The notes beneath the pieces are model-generated. The model searched no databases. It was given only the letters and a program-made list of their open reading frames with translations, and was not told the origin of the DNA. A DNA stretch of 64,000 nt from CAVWUA01 sp963758025 (GTDB taxonomy: Bacteria > Planctomycetota > Planctomycetia > Isosphaerales > Isosphaeraceae), in the NCBI GenBank assembly GCA_963758025.1, contig CAVWUA010000030.1, positions 1 to 64,000 on the forward strand, in the 5' to 3' direction. The position numbers and the translations under genes were made by a program. Shown here one piece after another: positions 37,890 to 48,158 of the stretch (positions within the stretch are counted from its first letter, which is position 1; each line of letters begins with the position of its first letter).

Positions 37890-39726
37890 GTGTTCGGATA
37901 TCATGGCCGCTACCTCCGCATCGATCCCCGGCCCGGCCGCACGGCGTGCGTGCCCCTGGAGGAGTCGGCCTTGCGCCGGTTCGTCGGCGGGGTGGGCCTG
38001 GGAACGTGGATCGTCGCCCACGAAGCCCCCGCCGGGATTGACCCGCTCGCGCCGGACGCGGCCCTGGTCTTCGCGTTGAGCCCGCTGGTCGGCAGTCCGT
38101 TGACGACCTCGGCCAAGTTCGCCGTCGTGGCAATCAGTCCTTTGACGGGCCGGTTGTGCGATGCCCTGTCATCGTCGCATTTCGCCATCGCGGCCAAACG
38201 GGCGGGGATCGACGCTTTGGCGATCACCGGAGCCTGCGAGCAGCCGTCGATCCTCTTCGTTGATGGAATGGGAACAGACACGCCGACCGTCACCTGGCGT
38301 CCTGCGGGGCCGCTCTGGGGCTTGCCCGCCCGCGAGGCCGAGGAGCACATCCGGGCCGAACATGGGCCACAGTGGCAGGTTGCGGCGATTGGCCCGGCGG
38401 GCGAGGCGCTCGTCCCGTTCGCCACGATCAGCCACGACGGCCGGCACGCGGGCCGGGGCGGCCTGGGGGCGGTCCTCGGCGCGAAGCGGATCAAGGCGGT
38501 GGCTGTCCGGGGCGATCGCCGCCCCCCGCTGGCCGATCCGGAGCAGACCGTCGCCCTGGCCAGGTCCCTCTCCGCGCGGTCGTTCGGCCCGGCGACCGAG
38601 AAATACCGGGAGCTGGGGACCGTCGCCAACCTGCTCGTCTTCAACCGGTTCGACGCCGCTCCCGACCCGCAATTTTCAGCGGGGACGGTTCGAGGGGGCC
38701 GAGCGGCTGGCGACCGAGGATCTCGCCCCGGCCCGCCGCATCGCGCGGAACTCGTGCGCGGCCTGCACGATCGGTTGCGAGCACGTTTATCCGTCGTCCC
38801 AACGCGGCAAAGGGGTGCGGCTGGAATACGAGTCGCTGTTCGCCCTCGGGCCGCTCTGCGGCGTGGATGACCCGGAAGTCGTCTTGCGGGCCGCGGCGCT
38901 CTGCGACGAGCTGGGTCTGGATACGATCTCGACCGGGGGCACCATCGCCCTGGCGATGGAATGCGCCGAGCGCGGTTGGATCGATGACCGGCTCGGCCCG
39001 ACAGGGCGTGCGCTCCGTTTCGGTGATGGTGAGGCCCTGCTCGATGCCATCGCCTCGATTCCCGAGCGGGACGGACTGGGGGAACTCCTCGCGCTGGGTA
39101 GCCGACGGGCGGCCGAGCGAATCGGCGGGGAGGCTCCCGCGCTGGCAATGCACGTCAAGGGGCTGGAATTGCCCGGCTATGACCCGCGTGCGTTGCAGAC
39201 GATGGCCCTCGGGCTGGCCGTCGGCACGCGAGGGGCCGATCACAACCGCTCCGGCGCGTACGAGGCCGACTTCTCCGCCCGCGCCGATCGCCGAGCCGGT
39301 GGGCCGTCGTCCGCCGCGCTCGCCATCGAGACCGAGGACCGCGCGGCCTTGATGGATTCCCTGATCCTCTGCAAGTTCCTCCGGGGGGTCTTCGACGACT
39401 TCTACACCGAGTCCGCCGCGATGCTCTCGGCGGTCACGGGCTGGGACGTCTCGGCTGACGAATTACGCAAGGTTGCGCGCCGGGTCGTCAACGCTCGCAA
39501 GTGCCTCAACCAGCGCGAGGGCTGGACCCGCGCCGAGGATACCCTTCCCGCCCGGCTTCTGCGGGATGCTCCGGATACCCCCGATGAGGCCTTTCTGCCG
39601 CAAGCTCGCCTCGACATGATGATCGCATCCTATTACCGTGAGCGTGGCTGGGACCGCGACGGACGGGTTCCGCTGGCGTTGCGATCGGCGTTGCATCTGG
39701 AGGCGCCCGCCTTCGGCCCGGCCTGA
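37890..39726 (+). CDS. Aldehyde:ferredoxin oxidoreductase family protein, frameshifted
   Basis: The restored protein is 611 residues, the usual size of AOR. The N-terminal domain (LRRFVGGVGLGTWIVAHEA, FAVVAISPLTGRL) binds the pterin cofactor. The conserved LPTRNF motif follows near residue 257. The 4Fe-4S ligands are CAACTIGC (CxxCxxxC) and a C-terminal Cys in LILCKFLRG. One extra G near 38659 shifts the frame immediately before LPTRNF, and removing it restores a standard AOR. Known members are tungsten or molybdenum enzymes that interconvert aldehydes and acids with ferredoxin. A GTG start at 37890 lies 7 bases after the MoaD-like gene. Confidence 0.88.
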
Positions 39727-39893
39727 CGCGAATTCGCCTCGTGGTCTGCTTGGTATCTGATTTGCTCGATGGGCTGCATGCCCTCCCGGCAGCGGTACGC
39801 GGTACCAATTCAAGGACGCGGTGCTGATCGACCTTTTGGCTCCTCTCCGGCCTCTCTTGGCGAACGGAAATCCCTCTACAGATGGAGTGACCA

Positions 39894-42102
39894 TTGTCTC
39901 GTTCGTTAGGCATTGTCCTGGCTCTGGGTTGTGGCCTGCTCTTCAGGGCGGCCCCCTGCGCGGCGCAGGGCGAGGAACCCATGACGCACGCTCAGTCCGG
40001 GACCGAGAAATCCGTCCCGAGCGCTCGTTCGGAGACGGCCGAGGCGGAATCGGATGCTCCCGAGACGCCGCCCGTCGATCCGGAAGTCCAGCCGGCGGCG
40101 ACTCAGACGGCCGAGGCCGACACTGACAATCCGGCCTCGGGGACGGATACGGATGCCGTCAAGATCGTGAAGCTTCAACGTTCGATGGACGAGAACCAGA
40201 AGCAGCTCAAGGAGTTGAAGGCCCAGCTCGACGATCCCCAGGGGGAGTACGCCAAGGCTCAGGCGGAATTCGAGAAGCTGGATAAGCAGCTTGAGGCGAA
40301 GAAGCAGGCACTTCAGAAGGCCAAGGATGATGGGGAAACCCAGCAGGCCGAGACACTCCAGACGGAGGTCGAGTCGCTCTCGAAGATGTGGCAACTGGCG
40401 AAGGACCGGTTCGACCTGGCCATCGAGCAGCGAAAGACGATCACCCAGCAGATCGCGACCCTGGAACGGCTGATCCAGCGCGACCAGACCATCCTGGATC
40501 ACCTCTCGGGAAAGGATGAGCCCGAGAAGCCGACGGCCCCTTCGAGTAACGCGGCGGAGCAACCCGCTCCCGCCACGACGAAAGTCGAGGAACCCGCGGC
40601 CAAACCGGCCGCGACGCCCGCTCCCGCCGCTCCCGCGTCTCCCATGCTTGCCTCGCCGCTGGGCGCAGCCGCGTTGTCCAAGGATGCGACAGCACCCGCG
40701 TCCGAGAAAAACGCCGAAACCGCGACGGCGAAGCCGAAAACCGCGACTCCGACCAAGGAAGTCCTCCAGGCGGAAGCCGTCGCGAAGCAGAAGGCCGAGG
40801 CCGCCAGCCAGGCCAAGGAGCGGGTCGCGTCGGTGGAAGACCGGTTGGAAACCTTGCGGAAGAACATCGGGCTGGAAAAAGAATTGCTCGATACGTCCCG
40901 ACGCATGGCGGACAATGCCCGGCAGACGCGGGACGCCCTCAGCGAGGAGTTCCAGACGAAGTCGCTTGAGAATGCTCCGCCCGCCGAGTTGACGGCCCTA
41001 CGCCAGAAGATGCGCGAGGCCGAGGCGCGTTTTCAGACGGCCCAGAAAGAAGCACGCGAGCGGGCCGACCGGCTCGATGAACTTCAGACAGAGCTTTCAG
41101 CGACCTTGCAGGCCCGGATACGTGCCCAGCGGAATGCCGCCGAGTCGGGCCAGGAGTTCAAGCAGGCTCAGGCCAAGCTCGAAGATTTGAAGAACCCCTT
41201 CGCTCCGCGAAACGTCCTGCAATGGCTGATTCTGCACGGGCCGATGCTCGTGGGTATTCTTCTGGGGATGCTCATCTTGCAGTGGTTTGTTCGCGTCTTC
41301 AGCACGCGGGTCGTCCGCTTGATCGCGCAAAAATTCCCGAGGAACACGGGCCGAACGTGAGGATCGCGCCACGACGCTCGTCGGTGTTTTCCACAACGCG
41401 GCCTCGCTGGTGATCTATATCGGCGGCACGCTGATGATTCTCGATGAGGCGGAGATTCCGATCGCTCCGCTTCTCGGTGGCGCGGCGGTCTTCGGTCTCG
41501 CGGTGGCCTTCGGTGCGCAGAACCTGATCCGCGATTTCTTTTACGGGTTCATGATCCTGCTGGAGAATCAATACAAGCTCAATGATGTAATCAAGATTGG
41601 CGACATGGCCGGGCAGGTCGAGCGGATCAGCCTGCGGATGACGGCGCTCCGCGACCTGGAGGGGAACGTCCACTTCATCCCCAACGGTCAGATTAACGCC
41701 GTGACCAATATGACTCACGGGTGGTCGCGGGCCTTGTTCGATGTGGGTGTCGCGTACAAGGAGGATGTCGATCGTGTGATGGAGGTCCTGACCGATCTCG
41801 GTCGCCAGCTTCGCAGGGATCCGAATTTCGGGCCGTTGATCCTCGAAGACCTGACGATGCTCGGTGTCGATGCCCTGGCCGATTCCGCCGTCGTGATCAA
41901 ATTCTATATCAAGACCCGGCCACTCCAGCAGTGGACGATCAAGCGCGAATTGCTCCGACGGATCAAAAATCGGTTCGACGACCTGGGTATCGAGATTCCG
42001 TTCCCGCACCGCACGATCTACCATCGTGGCATCGACGGACAGGAGATTGAAGGACTGGTTGAGCGAGCCAGAGCCGCGGAGGAACAGGGATATTCCGTGT
42101 GA
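39894..42102 (+). CDS. Large MscS-family mechanosensitive channel, frameshifted
   Basis: The restored protein is about 735 residues. It has a signal peptide (MSRSLGIVLALGCGLLF, then APCAAQ) and an extracytoplasmic region of ~400 residues made of two long coiled coils (SMDENQKQLKELKAQLDDPQ; ERVASVEDRLETLRKN) split by an Ala/Pro-rich linker. The MscS core follows (APLLGGAAVFGLAVAFGAQN, LIRDFFYGFMILLENQYKL, HFIPNGQINAVTNM). One extra G near 41350 breaks the frame between FPRNT and AEREDRATTLV. The start is probably the TTG at 39894, with GGAG 8 bases upstream. The architecture resembles MscK/YbiO-like large channels that release osmolytes. Confidence 0.82.
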
Positions 42103-42104
42103 AA

Positions 42105-42145
42105 CGACGCCCGCTCGTGATCCACCCGTCCGCGAGCGGGCGTCG
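42105..42145. terminator. Hairpin terminator between convergent genes
   Basis: The 13-base arms CGACGCCCGCTCG and CGAGCGGGCGTCG enclose a 15-base loop. It follows the MscS stop by 2 bases and precedes the end of the minus-strand PHP gene. Short T tracts lie on each side. Confidence 0.8.
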
Positions 42146-42154
42146 CGTTCCCGT

Positions 42155-45091
42155 TCACTTCTTCTCGTAGGTGATCCACATCGGCGAGGCCCAGGCCAGG
42201 TTATCATCGGCCTGCTGGACCCGGATGTAATAGTAGTGCGACTCACCGGGCTGGGCGTCATCATCGGAATAGGTCAGCTCGACCTTCGGCGTGCCGGGTT
42301 CCGTCGAGAAGGCATATTTATTGTCGCGGATGACGTGAAGTTTGGTAATCGGCGTCGTGCCCTGGGCCACGATCTGGATCGTCGGCCGCTCGGTCGTCGA
42401 GAATTCATCCCCCATGAGGTGATCGCCCGAGCGGACATCGAGGATGATGTTGTCGGTGGCCGCGTAACTGTGCCGCTTCTTGAAGGCGTCGATGATGGCC
42501 TGCCGTGAGTTCTCCTCGGAGAGCACGACGGCGTAGCTCCAGTGTGTGCTGACGTGGTCGCTGGAGCTCTGGAAGCCGAGGCGATAGCCTTTCTCCAGGG
42601 CGTTCCAGATGAAGCCGGCCGGTCGATACCCGCCGATCTGCGTCTCTTCGGTTGGGGACCTCGGAGCGCCGAAGTGCTCGTAGTTGTGGCGGTGTCCCTG
42701 ATAGATCTCGACGACCGGCTCGACCTCGGGATCGTTGTCCCGCCAGTCGGTTCCCATGTTCGTCGCGCTCGTGTGCACGGCGGTCATGCCCCCGAAATGC
42801 TTCAGGTAGTCGTACAGAAGCTTGGTGTCGGGGGTCCCTTCCTCGGGCGTGCCCTTCAGGTCGCCGAACGGCAAGGGGCGGATGCCCCGTCGGGGGAGAA
42901 TCACGTTGCGGTGGCCGTTGGGATAGACGGCGCTGCGCTCGTAGCTCTGTGCGGCCACGAACCGATCGCCGTGGTTGTGGATGTCGGCCACCTTCTGGAT
43001 GATCCACCACATGTATTCGTGGCCGAATCCGTTGTGATGGTCGCCGTTGCCCATCCAGTCGTGGTCCACCGCGTCCTGGGCATAGCGCCAGCTATCCTCC
43101 AGCAAGCCGTCCTGGTCGCGGTGCGCGGTGAACTCAGTGTGCCGGTGGAATTCGCCGCGCAAGAGCTTCAAGGACTTTCCGCCTTGCTTGATCCGGTACT
43201 GACGGATTCGCGCCTTGTCGGCCGGCTCGTTCGGGTGAACCGCGACCACCTCGGCGTCGGCGGGCGGATCGTTGGCGACGAGTTCGGGGGCCTGTGACTC
43301 CTCACGCTCAGGTCGGAGGACGGTGGCGTACAGGTCGTCTTGCTCGCGGTTCTGGGTTCGCTCCCGATAGTCGGTGCTATGGATGACGAGCAGGGCCGCG
43401 TCGTCCAGCGGGACCAGTGCCGGGCGGTTGTCCATCAGGTTACGGGTATGGATCAGTTCCTGAGGTGAGGACCATCCGGTTCCATCATAATGAAGCGCCG
43501 AACTGACCCAGACCTCACCCGCGCCGGAGGCCAGGGGGTGATGCCGGAGCAGAAGCCAGAGACCCCCGGCGCTGTCCACCGCGAGCCGGCCCAGGCTGGT
43601 ATTTCGCTTGAGCGTGTCCTTCAACGTCTTGTCCACGGAGGCGGCCGGTTGCAGGAGACGATCGCCATCCCAGCATTTCACGCGGATGGTCCGATTGATG
43701 TAGAGCGCGAAGCCGCTACTCTCCACGGGAACTTTCTGGGGAGTGCCGTTGGCGTAGTCCTTGCCCCATTGCTCGTCCCCTTCCTCGTAGGCGATCCAGA
43801 GGCGGCCCTTCGCGTCGAAGGTCAGATTCGGCCGGCCCTCGAAACGAGAAGAACCGGCGACGGCTTGCGGGCTGGAATCCTGATCGACCCGTCTCAGGCG
43901 AACGTCGTACTGATTGCGGTCGTACGTATCCCAGGCCACGTACACGCCCCCGTTCTTGCTGTCGGCCGCGATGGCGGGGCTCCAGTCGTTGGCGTCGCTG
44001 TTGGATATCGACTTCGCTTGCGTCTTCGCGTCGAGCATGGGGGCCGCCAGGATGTCATAATCATCCGACCGCCAGGCTTGCCAGGCGATCCAGACGTTTC
44101 CATCGGCATCCGTCGCGGCGACGACATGGAAATCTGTTCCCGGGTCGTCGGTCACGCGGGTCGTTTCGGTCCATTTGCCGTCGTCGAGCGCATAGCCCCG
44201 GCGGTAGATGTCCCAGTTTCCATCAACCTGTTGAGCCCAGAGAACCCAGAGCGTCCCTTTGCCGTCCAGGGCGAGCTGGGGGCGCCAGACATCGAGGCCC
44301 CCCTTGGTGACATCGATGGCCGGTTGCCACGCTTTCCCATCGTAACGCCGGAGGCGAATTTGATCTCCGTTCGTGGTGGGGACGAGAACCTTGTCGAACT
44401 CATCTCGGCTCGGTGCCTGGTTCAGTCTCGGGGTCTCGGGCTTGTATTCGACGTACACCATCCAGACCGATCCATCCGGGCCTTTCAAGGCGTCCGGGAA
44501 GTCGTCTTCGGTGGCGTCGCCGGTCAGACGGGTCGTCGCGGTCTGTCGTACCACACCGATCTGACCGTCAAGGAAAAGCGACGGTGAATCCGACTTGATG
44601 TCCTCCAGCGCAAAGGAAACCTCCCCCTTGCCGGTGGTGATTGTCACCTTGGCGGACGGAGGCGCATCCAGATTCGCGCGGAGGATGGCTCCTTGCACCT
44701 GGCCCTGCTGTTTCTTCTTGTTCTGGGCTTTTTTCTTTTTCGCCGCTCCCTTGCGCAAGGATTTGACGGTGTAACTCGCCCCCCGGGATTCCGCCTTGCC
44801 AGCCGCCCGCACGACCTCCAGCCCCAGGACGCGGCCTTCCGAAACCCGAATCTCGCCCGACCAGTCCGATGGGTTTTCATCCTTGCGACCGAAGGTGATC
44901 TCCAGGCCCGTCAGCGTTGTTGGCATCGGCACGACGTGCTCGGCGCGTGGCCCGGGCCCTCCGTTGGAACGAGGCTCACTCGGAGCCTCGTCGTCTCCTT
45001 CGTGCAAGGGGCTCGATAAGACCGCCAGTGAGGTGAACGCTAGTGAGGCCATCAGACCGACCGCGATCTTCAACGCGCGAACTCGGCGCAT
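42155..45091 (-). CDS. Exported beta-propeller plus PHP-like (DUF3604-type) protein
   Basis: The 978-residue protein starts with a signal peptide (MRRVRALKIAVGLMASLAFT). An N-terminal region with a Lys-rich insert (GAAKKKKAQNKKKQQG) is followed by a propeller-like repeat region of ~400 residues (WRPQLALDGKGTLWVLWAQQ, GNVWIAWQAW, GGVYVAWDTY, GRLWIAYEEG). The C-terminal ~350 residues are metallohydrolase-like: LLRGEFHRHTEF (HxH), NGDHHNGFGHEY, MTAVHTS and LGFQSSSDHVSTH, in the order of PHP/DUF3604 metal ligands. Such proteins are large secreted enzymes of unknown substrate in planctomycetes. It is intact and alone on its strand. Confidence 0.8.
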   Translation of the reverse strand: MRRVRALKIAVGLMASLAFTSLAVLSSPLHEGDDEAPSEPRSNGGPGPRAEHVVPMPTTLTGLEITFGRKDENPSDWSGEIRVSEGRVLGLEVVRAAGKAESRGASYTVKSLRKGAAKKKKAQNKKKQQGQVQGAILRANLDAPPSAKVTITTGKGEVSFALEDIKSDSPSLFLDGQIGVVRQTATTRLTGDATEDDFPDALKGPDGSVWMVYVEYKPETPRLNQAPSRDEFDKVLVPTTNGDQIRLRRYDGKAWQPAIDVTKGGLDVWRPQLALDGKGTLWVLWAQQVDGNWDIYRRGYALDDGKWTETTRVTDDPGTDFHVVAATDADGNVWIAWQAWRSDDYDILAAPMLDAKTQAKSISNSDANDWSPAIAADSKNGGVYVAWDTYDRNQYDVRLRRVDQDSSPQAVAGSSRFEGRPNLTFDAKGRLWIAYEEGDEQWGKDYANGTPQKVPVESSGFALYINRTIRVKCWDGDRLLQPAASVDKTLKDTLKRNTSLGRLAVDSAGGLWLLLRHHPLASGAGEVWVSSALHYDGTGWSSPQELIHTRNLMDNRPALVPLDDAALLVIHSTDYRERTQNREQDDLYATVLRPEREESQAPELVANDPPADAEVVAVHPNEPADKARIRQYRIKQGGKSLKLLRGEFHRHTEFTAHRDQDGLLEDSWRYAQDAVDHDWMGNGDHHNGFGHEYMWWIIQKVADIHNHGDRFVAAQSYERSAVYPNGHRNVILPRRGIRPLPFGDLKGTPEEGTPDTKLLYDYLKHFGGMTAVHTSATNMGTDWRDNDPEVEPVVEIYQGHRHNYEHFGAPRSPTEETQIGGYRPAGFIWNALEKGYRLGFQSSSDHVSTHWSYAVVLSEENSRQAIIDAFKKRHSYAATDNIILDVRSGDHLMGDEFSTTERPTIQIVAQGTTPITKLHVIRDNKYAFSTEPGTPKVELTYSDDDAQPGESHYYYIRVQQADDNLAWASPMWITYEKK

Positions 45092-45472
45092 CGGAGGTCC
45101 TCCACTCGTCAGGGTTCCGGGCTATGGCGATTGTCCCCCGTCTCGGGGCGATGGGACGCTTCCTTGCGGCTGGTCGCTCATCTTCGCTTCGATTCCATCA
45201 CCACGCAAGAAAAACTCGGGATTTCTCCCCAATCGACAGATCAGGATCTCTGGGCCGTCCCCACTTCTCAAATGTCCGAGTTCTTGTAATGACCCGTGAG
45301 TAAGTGAAATCCCATCGGGAACATCAGTCCCGAGAATTTGGCTGTTGTCAATCCGTGTCGAGATCTCGGTACGAGAATTGCGACGATTGCGAGTTGTCGA
45401 TCATTTTGCACGCGACGTTTTATACGAAACGCGTGACGAGTATGTATTCCGGAATAGGCGAAAGGATTGAAC
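45092..45472. other. Divergent intergenic region
   Basis: This gap of 381 bases lies between the minus-strand PHP gene and the plus-strand DUF2188 gene and should carry both promoters. From about 45290 it is richer in A+T than its surroundings (TTTTATACGAAAC near 45417). No gene or clear hairpin is seen. Confidence 0.45.
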
Positions 45473-45700
45473 ATGCGACGGCGAATCTATCATGTCGTGC
45501 CCGACGACGGAGCCTGGAAGGTCAAGGGAGAAAATTCCATTCGGGCCTCCAGTATCCATGACCGTAAGCCGGACGCCATCGCCCGGGCCAAACAACTGGC
45601 GAAGGTGGGGCGACTTGGGCAGGTGATCGTTCACAAGGCCGATGGCTCGATTCAGACCGAATACACGTATGGACGTGATCCGGTCCGTTTCGAGAGTTAA
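45473..45700 (+). CDS. DUF2188-family small protein
   Basis: The 75-residue protein starts MRRRIYHVVPDDGAWKVKGE and includes DAIARAKQLAKVGRLGQVIV and HKADGSIQTEYTYG. This matches DUF2188, a short beta-alpha-beta family of unknown function. It is complete, has AAAGGA upstream of its ATG at 45473, and stands alone between a divergent and a convergent gene. Its long A+T-richer upstream region suggests separate regulation. Confidence 0.82.
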   Translation: MRRRIYHVVPDDGAWKVKGENSIRASSIHDRKPDAIARAKQLAKVGRLGQVIVHKADGSIQTEYTYGRDPVRFES

Positions 45701-45724
45701 GGCGAGAAGGGTTCGCTCTGCGCG

Positions 45725-48145
45725 TCAAGCACCGGGGCCGGTGGCATCTTCCATTCCCACTTCGACAGCGGCGGACGATGACGGTACGTCCTCGGTGCTT
45801 CGCAGGCGATGACCAAGGGCCAGGCAGGCGGGAAGGAGAACCAGATTTCCCAGCGAGCTGCCGAGAGTGGCGATCCCAACCATCGTCCCGAAGTTCGAGA
45901 ACGGAACAAACTCGCTGAATCGCAGAACACCGAAGCCGATCGCCACGGCGAGGCTTGAGAGAAGGACCCCGGGGCCGGTGATCGCATAGCTGGCGAACAG
46001 GCTCTCCCGGAAGGATTTATCCTTGCGGTGACGGCGGTATTGAAGCAGGCAGTGAAACGTGTCGTCCACCGACAGCCCCAGGGCCACACTGGCCACCAGG
46101 GCCGTGGCGATATCGAGTTTCACATCCAGCCAACCCATGAGGCCGAGAACCAGCCCCACCGCCAGCAGCGAGGGGACAATGGCCAGCGCCGCCAGCAACG
46201 GCCCGCGAAACGCGAGTATCAACATCAAGAGGATACTTCCCACGGCCCAGAGGAAGGTGATCCAGGAGGTTGCCATGACCCCCCGGGTTGTCTGGGTCAG
46301 GAGATAGGACATCCCGGTCAAGTAGGACTCCGGGCCGAAAATCAAACGCGCCTGACTGAGGGCCTTGACGAACGTCGCCTCCTTGGATTGGGCTGGCTGT
46401 TGCTCCGGCAGACGCACCAGGATGCGGGAGACGTGGCCGTCTGGACTCCAGAAGCCATGGAGCAGGTCGGCCTGTGGAGATGCGCTGATCAGTCTTAGTT
46501 TGGTCTGAAGGGCGAAGGCGGCCTTGTCCTCGGGCAGTTCGGAGAGCACGCCGTCGGGATCGAGTACCGTCGCCAGGGAAATCACCCGAGAGACCGGACC
46601 GGTCGTGCGATCCTCATCCAGCGCGGAGACCCGGCGATCCAGCGTGCGGAACCGGTTCAAGGTGCCCATGTCGAGCGACTCGCCCAACGGGACGACCAGT
46701 GAAATCAAACCGATCCCCCCGAGTCGCGTCTCAACCTTGTGGTAATCCTGTACGACCCGCGTATCGGACTTGAATGCGTTGATGTAATTCGACTCGAACC
46801 GCAAATGGATCATTCCCAGGGCGAGCGGGAAGACCACGATCAGGACGCCGAGAACGATCGGCGCGGGGTGTCGTTCGACATGGGCGATCAGCCGGTTGAG
46901 CCGGGTCGAGAGACGTGAGGTTGAGCCATGCCGTACCGGGATTTCGAGCCGGAACGGCGGCCGCATCGCGACGGGGGAGATGACCATCGTCAAGATCGCG
47001 GCGACCAGCGTGCAGACGGCGAGGATCGAGCCGAATTGCCGGATCGGCACCACATTGCTGCTGAGAAGTGCTCCATATCCCAGCGTGCCCGTCACGGCGC
47101 ACCAGAGAATTGGAGTGGAGACGGCCCGCAGCGTGCTCCGCGCGGCCTGGCTCCGGTCCTTCTCTGTGCGAAGGTCATCCCGGAAGTGGATCGCCAGGTG
47201 ACTGGCCGCCGGCATGGTCAGAACGATGATTTGAGCGACGAGCGGACCGCCTGAGAGCGAGAGTTTCAGGCCGAGGGTTGCCAGGATCGTCTCGGTCGCC
47301 AGCCAGACCGTCCATCCGGCCAGGATGGGGACGATCGCCCACCAGAGGCTCCGTGTGGCCGTGAGCGTGACCAGACCAATCAGCGCCATGCCGACGATGG
47401 CGAGTCGGTGGCCATCGCGTTCGATGGCGGAGAAACCATCGGCGAGAAGAACGGGCGGTCCCACCAGGGCGGGACGGCTCAGATGGTTCTTCGTCGCGAA
47501 ACGATCGGCGGCGGCCCGCAGGTCGGCAACGGTCCGCTTCACGTCCTGTTCGGCCATCCCCTTGAGCCGGACGACGACGGCGGTGCTCGTTCCCTCGGCG
47601 TTCACGACCGTTCCCTGAAGCAGCGGGTGAGCCGTGATCTTCTCGCGGAGCGCGGCCAGGGCCGCCGGGTCATCGGCCGACTCACGAAGGGCGCCTCCAA
47701 CGGACATGGCGCTACGGGAGGGGTCGAGGTTGGCGACGAGCTGTTCCGCCACCCGCACGGCCGGGCCTCGCAGGAACAACGGCAGGTTCGCCACCCGGAC
47801 CAGCTCCTCGTCGATCCGCCAGAACAACGGCATCGCGTCGAGGGCCTGAACGCCCGTCACCGCGTCGATCGTTTCGGGTTGGACCGCGCTGGCGAGCGAG
47901 CGCAGTCGGGTCATGCCCGACGGGGTCAGGAGGTTCGGATCATCGTAGAGGATGAAGATGACGTTGTCGTTGCCGAACGACGTGGACGCTTCGCGATAAG
48001 CCATTACGTCGGGATCATCTTCGGGAAAGAACGCCTCGATCGACTGCTCATACGTCACATGCCGGCCGAACGCGAGCAACACCACGAGCAACGTGAGGAC
48101 AACGGCCAACGAGACATAGCGGGCCTGAAGCAAGAAGCGAATCAC
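45725..48145 (-). CDS. RND/MMPL-family membrane transporter
   Basis: The 806-residue protein has two repeats of six membrane segments after an initial anchor. The first soluble domain begins VTYEQSIEAFFPEDDPDVMA. Sterol-sensing-like blocks are seen in LSGGPLVAQIIVLTMPAASH and, in the second half, in DIATALVASVALGLSVDDTF, where the SVDD acidic pair fits the proton relay of MMPL proteins. The substrate is unknown; relatives export lipids, hopanoids or polyketides. It starts at a GTG (48145), 13 bases after the stop of the Nramp gene, so the two are probably one operon. Confidence 0.85.
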   Translation of the reverse strand: MIRFLLQARYVSLAVVLTLLVVLLAFGRHVTYEQSIEAFFPEDDPDVMAYREASTSFGNDNVIFILYDDPNLLTPSGMTRLRSLASAVQPETIDAVTGVQALDAMPLFWRIDEELVRVANLPLFLRGPAVRVAEQLVANLDPSRSAMSVGGALRESADDPAALAALREKITAHPLLQGTVVNAEGTSTAVVVRLKGMAEQDVKRTVADLRAAADRFATKNHLSRPALVGPPVLLADGFSAIERDGHRLAIVGMALIGLVTLTATRSLWWAIVPILAGWTVWLATETILATLGLKLSLSGGPLVAQIIVLTMPAASHLAIHFRDDLRTEKDRSQAARSTLRAVSTPILWCAVTGTLGYGALLSSNVVPIRQFGSILAVCTLVAAILTMVISPVAMRPPFRLEIPVRHGSTSRLSTRLNRLIAHVERHPAPIVLGVLIVVFPLALGMIHLRFESNYINAFKSDTRVVQDYHKVETRLGGIGLISLVVPLGESLDMGTLNRFRTLDRRVSALDEDRTTGPVSRVISLATVLDPDGVLSELPEDKAAFALQTKLRLISASPQADLLHGFWSPDGHVSRILVRLPEQQPAQSKEATFVKALSQARLIFGPESYLTGMSYLLTQTTRGVMATSWITFLWAVGSILLMLILAFRGPLLAALAIVPSLLAVGLVLGLMGWLDVKLDIATALVASVALGLSVDDTFHCLLQYRRHRKDKSFRESLFASYAITGPGVLLSSLAVAIGFGVLRFSEFVPFSNFGTMVGIATLGSSLGNLVLLPACLALGHRLRSTEDVPSSSAAVEVGMEDATGPGA

Positions 48146-48158
48146 GTCCCTGTCACCC

